Shown: in pieces, positions 62,502 to 64,000 of the stretch
Numbering within the stretch: the stretch's first letter is position 1
Layout of the letters: every line of letters starts with the position of its first letter
Origin: Gulosibacter sediminis
Lineage (GTDB): Bacteria > Actinomycetota > Actinomycetes > Actinomycetales > Microbacteriaceae
Assembly (NCBI RefSeq): GCF_023370115.1
Contig: NZ_CP097160.1
Span: 806,001 to 870,000, forward strand
Length of the DNA: 64,000 bases
Direction: 5' to 3'
Notes under the pieces: generated by a model
Databases searched by the model: none
Seen by the model: the letters and a program-made list of their open reading frames with translations, nothing else
Told to the model about the DNA's origin: nothing
Made by a program: the position numbers and the translations under genes

Positions 62502-63317
62502 GTGCCGATTCTCAACAAAGACATGTCTCTCTGCATCTCGCTCGCCGGGCGGCCGTCGAACTACGGCACGCGGTTTCACAATTTCCTCTACGACGAAATT
62601 GGCCTGAACTACATCTACAAGGCGTTCACGACGACGAACATCACCGATGCCATCGCCGGCGTGCGCGCCCTCGGCATCCGCGGCTGCTCGGTCTCGATGC
62701 CGTTCAAGGAGGCCGTGATTCCGCTCGTCGACGAGCTCGAAGAATCGGCCGCGGCCATCGACTCGGTGAACACGATCGTCAACACGGATGGTCACCTCGC
62801 TGCCGCGAACACCGACTACGAGGCCGTCGTGCAGCTGCTCAAGAACCACCAGCTCGACACCTCGATGTCGGTGCTCGTGCGCGGCTCGGGCGGCATGGCG
62901 AAGGCCGTCATCGCGGCGTTCCGCGGCGCCGGCTTCGACGACCTCACGATCGTCGCGCGCAACGCCGAGGCGGGCCAGGCCATCGCCGACCGCTACGACT
63001 ACCCCGCGGTCACCGACGACCCCGAGCCCGGCCACAACCTGCTCGTCAACGTCACGCCGCTCGGCATGCAAGGGGCGGATGCTGAGACACTCTCGTTCTC
63101 GGAGGCGCACATCGGCGCGGCGAAGCAGGTCTTCGATGTCGTCGCACTGCCCGCCGAGACGCCGCTCATTCGCGCCGCGCAGGCCGCGAACGTGCCGACC
63201 ATCTCGGGTTCCGAGGTGTTCGCGCTGCAGGCCGCCGGCCAATTCAAGCGCTACACGGGCGTCGAGCTGACGCAGGACCAGATCGACCGGGCCGCCGCCT
63301 TCGCTCGTGAGGCGTAG
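62502..63317 (+). CDS. Shikimate 5-dehydrogenase-like protein
   Basis: A 271-residue protein of the shikimate/quinate dehydrogenase family. The conserved N-terminal LCISLAGRPSNYGTRFHN replaces the SxS substrate loop of AroE; SMPFKEAV has the catalytic Lys, and NTDYEAV the Asp. The NADP loop is RGSGGMAKAVIAAFRG. It belongs to the AroE-like actinobacterial branch that is distinct from the biosynthetic AroE, so its substrate may differ. The GTG at 62502 gives the family start VPILNKDM. The thioesterase gene follows 10 bases later. Confidence 0.85.
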   Translation: MPILNKDMSLCISLAGRPSNYGTRFHNFLYDEIGLNYIYKAFTTTNITDAIAGVRALGIRGCSVSMPFKEAVIPLVDELEESAAAIDSVNTIVNTDGHLAAANTDYEAVVQLLKNHQLDTSMSVLVRGSGGMAKAVIAAFRGAGFDDLTIVARNAEAGQAIADRYDYPAVTDDPEPGHNLLVNVTPLGMQGADAETLSFSEAHIGAAKQVFDVVALPAETPLIRAAQAANVPTISGSEVFALQAAGQFKRYTGVELTQDQIDRAAAFAREA

Positions 63318-63327
63318 ACCCGACGGC

Positions 63328-64000
63328 ATGACGACTCCCAATCTCAACCCCGACGCCGCGCCCTACTTCGTGCGCGAGTCCGCGACGCGGTTCCGCCCGA
63401 ACCCCGAGACCGGCGGCAGCTGGAACAAGCAGGAGCAGCACATCGCGCCCGTCGTCGGGCTCATCAGTCACCTGATCCTCACCGATCGCGATGAGCGTCA
63501 TGGCGACAGCGCGCTGCGCATGAGCCGGCTCTCGTGCGACATCCTCGGCGTGATCCCGATCGAGCCATTCGACGTCGAGATTCGCGTCGTGCGCCCCGGC
63601 CGCACGATCGAACTCGTCGAGGCGGTGCTGACGCACGGCGGCCGCCCGGCGGTGAGTGCCCGCGCCTGGCTCACGAAGGAGTTCGACACCGACGACATCG
63701 CGGGCTCGACCGTGCCGCGCATCCCGTCGGTCGACGAACTGCCGAGCTGGGACATGGAAGACACCTGGGACGGCGCCTTCGTCGAGACGCTCGATGTGCG
63801 TCGCCAGTCGAGCGGCCCGGGGGTCGCGCAGTACTGGATCCGGCCCCAGCGGCCGTTGCTGACGGGCGAGCCGGTCAGCAGCACGGCTCGGATGCTCTCG
63901 GTCGCCGATGTCGCGAACGGCTCGGCGACGCTCGTGTCGCCCGACGAGGTCGCGTTCCCGAACCTCGACCTCACGGCGCACCTCTTCCGCGTGCCGGTCG
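63328..64000 (+). CDS. Acyl-CoA thioesterase-like protein, partial
   Basis: 224 codons, open at the right end of the window. MTTPNLNPDAAPYFVRESATRFRPN, then GGSWNKQEQHIAPVVGLISHLIL, RMSRLSCDILGVIP and LVEAVLTHGGRPAVSARAWL fit the hotdog-fold TesB-like acyl-CoA thioesterase group of actinobacteria, which has an N-terminal hotdog followed by a second one. Only the first domain and part of the second are present. Coupled to the shikimate dehydrogenase-like gene. Confidence 0.75.
   Translation, partial: MTTPNLNPDAAPYFVRESATRFRPNPETGGSWNKQEQHIAPVVGLISHLILTDRDERHGDSALRMSRLSCDILGVIPIEPFDVEIRVVRPGRTIELVEAVLTHGGRPAVSARAWLTKEFDTDDIAGSTVPRIPSVDELPSWDMEDTWDGAFVETLDVRRQSSGPGVAQYWIRPQRPLLTGEPVSSTARMLSVADVANGSATLVSPDEVAFPNLDLTAHLFRVPV

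Overview
The window is high-GC actinobacterial DNA. Gene content and style (XPB-type helicase pair, long cold-shock protein beside a DUF3027-like protein, DtxR-type regulator beside serC, NlpC/P60 proteins with an Arg/Glu-rich N-terminus, LATTG-anchored surface protein, many GTGA/ATGA overlaps) fit Microbacteriaceae. The genus is not resolved from the sequence alone. No rRNA and no CRISPR array were seen. Two tRNA genes are present: tRNA-Arg(CCT) and tRNA-Ala(CGC).

Layout. 1-7.6 kb is chromosomal core: the end of a methyltransferase-like gene, an LLM flavin oxidoreductase, the XPB helicase and its helicase-associated partner, a cold-shock protein, a DUF3027-like protein, serC and a DtxR-type regulator. 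7.6-10.2 kb holds two paralogous secreted NlpC/P60 proteins. Each has a nearly identical folded 5' leader and sits behind a helically phased array of GTnAC pentamers. 10.2-25.4 kb carries an HNH nuclease behind an attenuator-like leader, AIM24 and SRPBCC proteins, an aldehyde dehydrogenase, tRNA-Arg, a very large helicase-like protein that has lost its key ATPase residues, an MFS transporter, mscL, 5-formyl-THF cyclo-ligase, galU, an acetyltransferase and three membrane or exported proteins of unknown role.

25.6-39.8 kb is an accessory region that starts at tRNA-Ala. A serine integrase remnant lies against the tRNA and is cut by an IS3-family element. That element is in turn cut by a likely composite transposon (27747-33012): two related IS3-family copies bracket a phosphoketolase gene and the 5' end of a copper-type P-ATPase gene, and a 4-bp GAGC direct repeat lies outside. 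Next come a Crp/Fnr regulator, an FNR-box promoter, a CPSC heavy-metal-domain protein, a P-type ATPase with CPG instead of CPC, a cupin, a quinone-reductase-like enzyme, an orphan TatD/QatD-like hydrolase, an HTH protein and two decayed transposases. This is a layered metal/stress island with remnants of mobile DNA.

39.8-64 kb returns to ordinary chromosome: a TetR-controlled MDR efflux pump, a flavin disulfide-family oxidoreductase, a compact sigma factor-ogt-tag DNA alkylation repair operon, an LATTG surface protein, a two-component system with a duplicated sensor, a beta-oxidation operon (thiolase, acyl-CoA dehydrogenase, SDR, enoyl-CoA hydratase), a His-rich CopB-type copper ATPase under a CsoR-like operator, a UvrA2-like protein, a threonine/serine exporter, a Gfo/Idh oxidoreductase, a cupin, a shikimate dehydrogenase-like protein and the start of a thioesterase gene.

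The most promising unexplained signals are the shared folded leader with phased operator array before the two NlpC/P60 genes, the terminator that stands directly in front of the HNH gene, the inactive-looking giant helicase, and the composite transposon with phosphoketolase cargo.
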